Below, one piece after another: positions 6,204 to 6,715 of a stretch of 6,715 nucleotides of DNA. Each line of letters opens with the position of its first letter. The first letter of the stretch is position 1. The notes beneath the pieces are model-generated. The model had not been told where the DNA came from. It saw only the letters and a program-made list of their open reading frames with translations, and did no database searches. The position numbers were made by a program, and so were the translations under genes. This DNA is from Bacteroidales bacterium (GTDB lineage Bacteria > Bacteroidota > Bacteroidia > Bacteroidales > JAAUTT01), in assembly GCA_012031335.1 (NCBI GenBank), contig JAAUTT010000240.1, forward strand, positions 1-6,715, given 5' to 3'.

Positions 6204-6715
6204 ACTGCAGAGATTTTTCTTTAACTATTTTCCTCACTTTTTCCAGGCATTTATATTTCTGAACACTTGCCGAATGTTCGTTCGAAAAACCCATACTTTT
6301 CAGTTTCTCCGACTGAAAGTAGATTGCCCTAAGTAAATCTATACAACGGCGGCCGGCTAACTCCAGGAAATGTATTAAACGCCTGTTATTTACCGAAGGA
6401 AAATAATCGTCGGGAATACTTAGCTGCTGTTCAAAATCTGTAAATGAAACCTTAGCCGACTTACTAAATTTACGCACCCACAAATGCCTGGTAATGCCTT
6501 TAAGATAAGCTAGGTCCGATTGAATGATTTTCCCTTCCTTTTGTTCGGTATAAATGATAAGCGCATCGTGAAAAATATCCCGGGCATCTTCCAAATTTCC
6601 ACCCATCTGTTTTACACATCGGGCAACGGCAGGAAACGCCTTTATGTATAATTCCTCCATGCTATCCTTTTGAAGGACGGTATCTGTCAATATTCTTAAT
6701 TCCGTCGCTAATTCC
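6184..6715 (-). CDS. ECF-type RNA polymerase sigma factor (5' end unresolved at the window edge)
   Basis: Sigma factor of the extracytoplasmic-function class, directing RNA polymerase to a specific promoter set. Numbering from TTG 6690: region 2 is at about 12-75 (EELYIKAFPAVARCVKQMGG, then DARDIFHDALIIYTEQ and YLKGITRHLWVRKF), a variable linker follows, and region 4 is at about 104-155 (RRCIDLLRAIYF, then GFSNEHSASVQKYKCLEKVR). The VQKYKCLEKVR ending is typical of Bacteroidota members. The frame is open to base 6715, and upstream codons (ELATELRIL) resemble the usual lead-in, so the gene may start outside the window. ATG 6660, with AAAAGGA before it, is the best start inside, and TTG 6690 is another. 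The first helix of the region 4 helix-turn-helix is about four residues short, and part of it reads better in another frame (TEKYGF). The stop at 6184 overlaps the next small gene. Confidence 0.82.
   Translation of the reverse strand, partial: ELATELRILTDTVLQKDSMEELYIKAFPAVARCVKQMGGNLEDARDIFHDALIIYTEQKEGKIIQSDLAYLKGITRHLWVRKFSKSAKVSFTDFEQQLSIPDDYFPSVNNRRLIHFLELAGRRCIDLLRAIYFQSEKLKSMGFSNEHSASVQKYKCLEKVRKIVKEKSLQYDDFLE

Overview
The window is a composite. Bases from about 445 to the right edge are AT-rich bacterial DNA with the gene content of a Bacteroidota: an ECF sigma factor of the Bacteroidota type, a hybrid kinase with a pre-membrane coiled coil paired with an NtrC-type regulator, few Shine-Dalgarno sites, and a TATATTTA/TTTGG promoter-like pair. 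The first ~400 bases are different. On the minus strand they encode the end of one RRM and a complete second RRM of a eukaryotic RS31/RS40-like splicing factor, closest in feel to oomycete or other stramenopile sequences. They are richer in CG dinucleotides than the rest. The simplest reading is a chimeric contig, from a metagenome or from a eukaryote draft contaminated with bacterial DNA, with its junction between about 400 and 445.

Left to right: (1) a eukaryotic RRM exon fragment, minus strand, 1-416. (2) A hybrid histidine kinase (HisKA, HATPase, receiver, Hpt), plus strand, from ~448. Its N-terminal sensor is cut off at the junction, and its C-terminus is broken by an apparent one-base insertion near 2295, so the last ~30 residues lie in another frame up to 2392. 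(3) A sigma-54-dependent NtrC-family response regulator, plus strand, 2468-3823. (4) A convergent minus-strand series: a membrane-anchored SRPBCC protein, a bacterioferritin-like protein with a clear terminator and a plausible promoter, a divergent ClpP without clpX beside it, a frameshifted small protein overlapping the sigma factor gene, and an ECF sigma factor open to the right edge.

The kinase and regulator contain every residue needed for a four-step phosphorelay (His-Asp-His-Asp) ending in sigma-54 promoter activation. The ECF sigma factor and the small overlapping gene look like a regulatory pair, but the small gene, part of sigma region 4, the clpP start and the kinase 3' end all show apparent single-base indels. 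This points either to decay of the sigma operon or, as likely, to indel errors in the sequence. I see no mobile element, CRISPR array, tRNA or rRNA, and no convincing new biological system. The most unusual feature is the eukaryote-bacterium junction.
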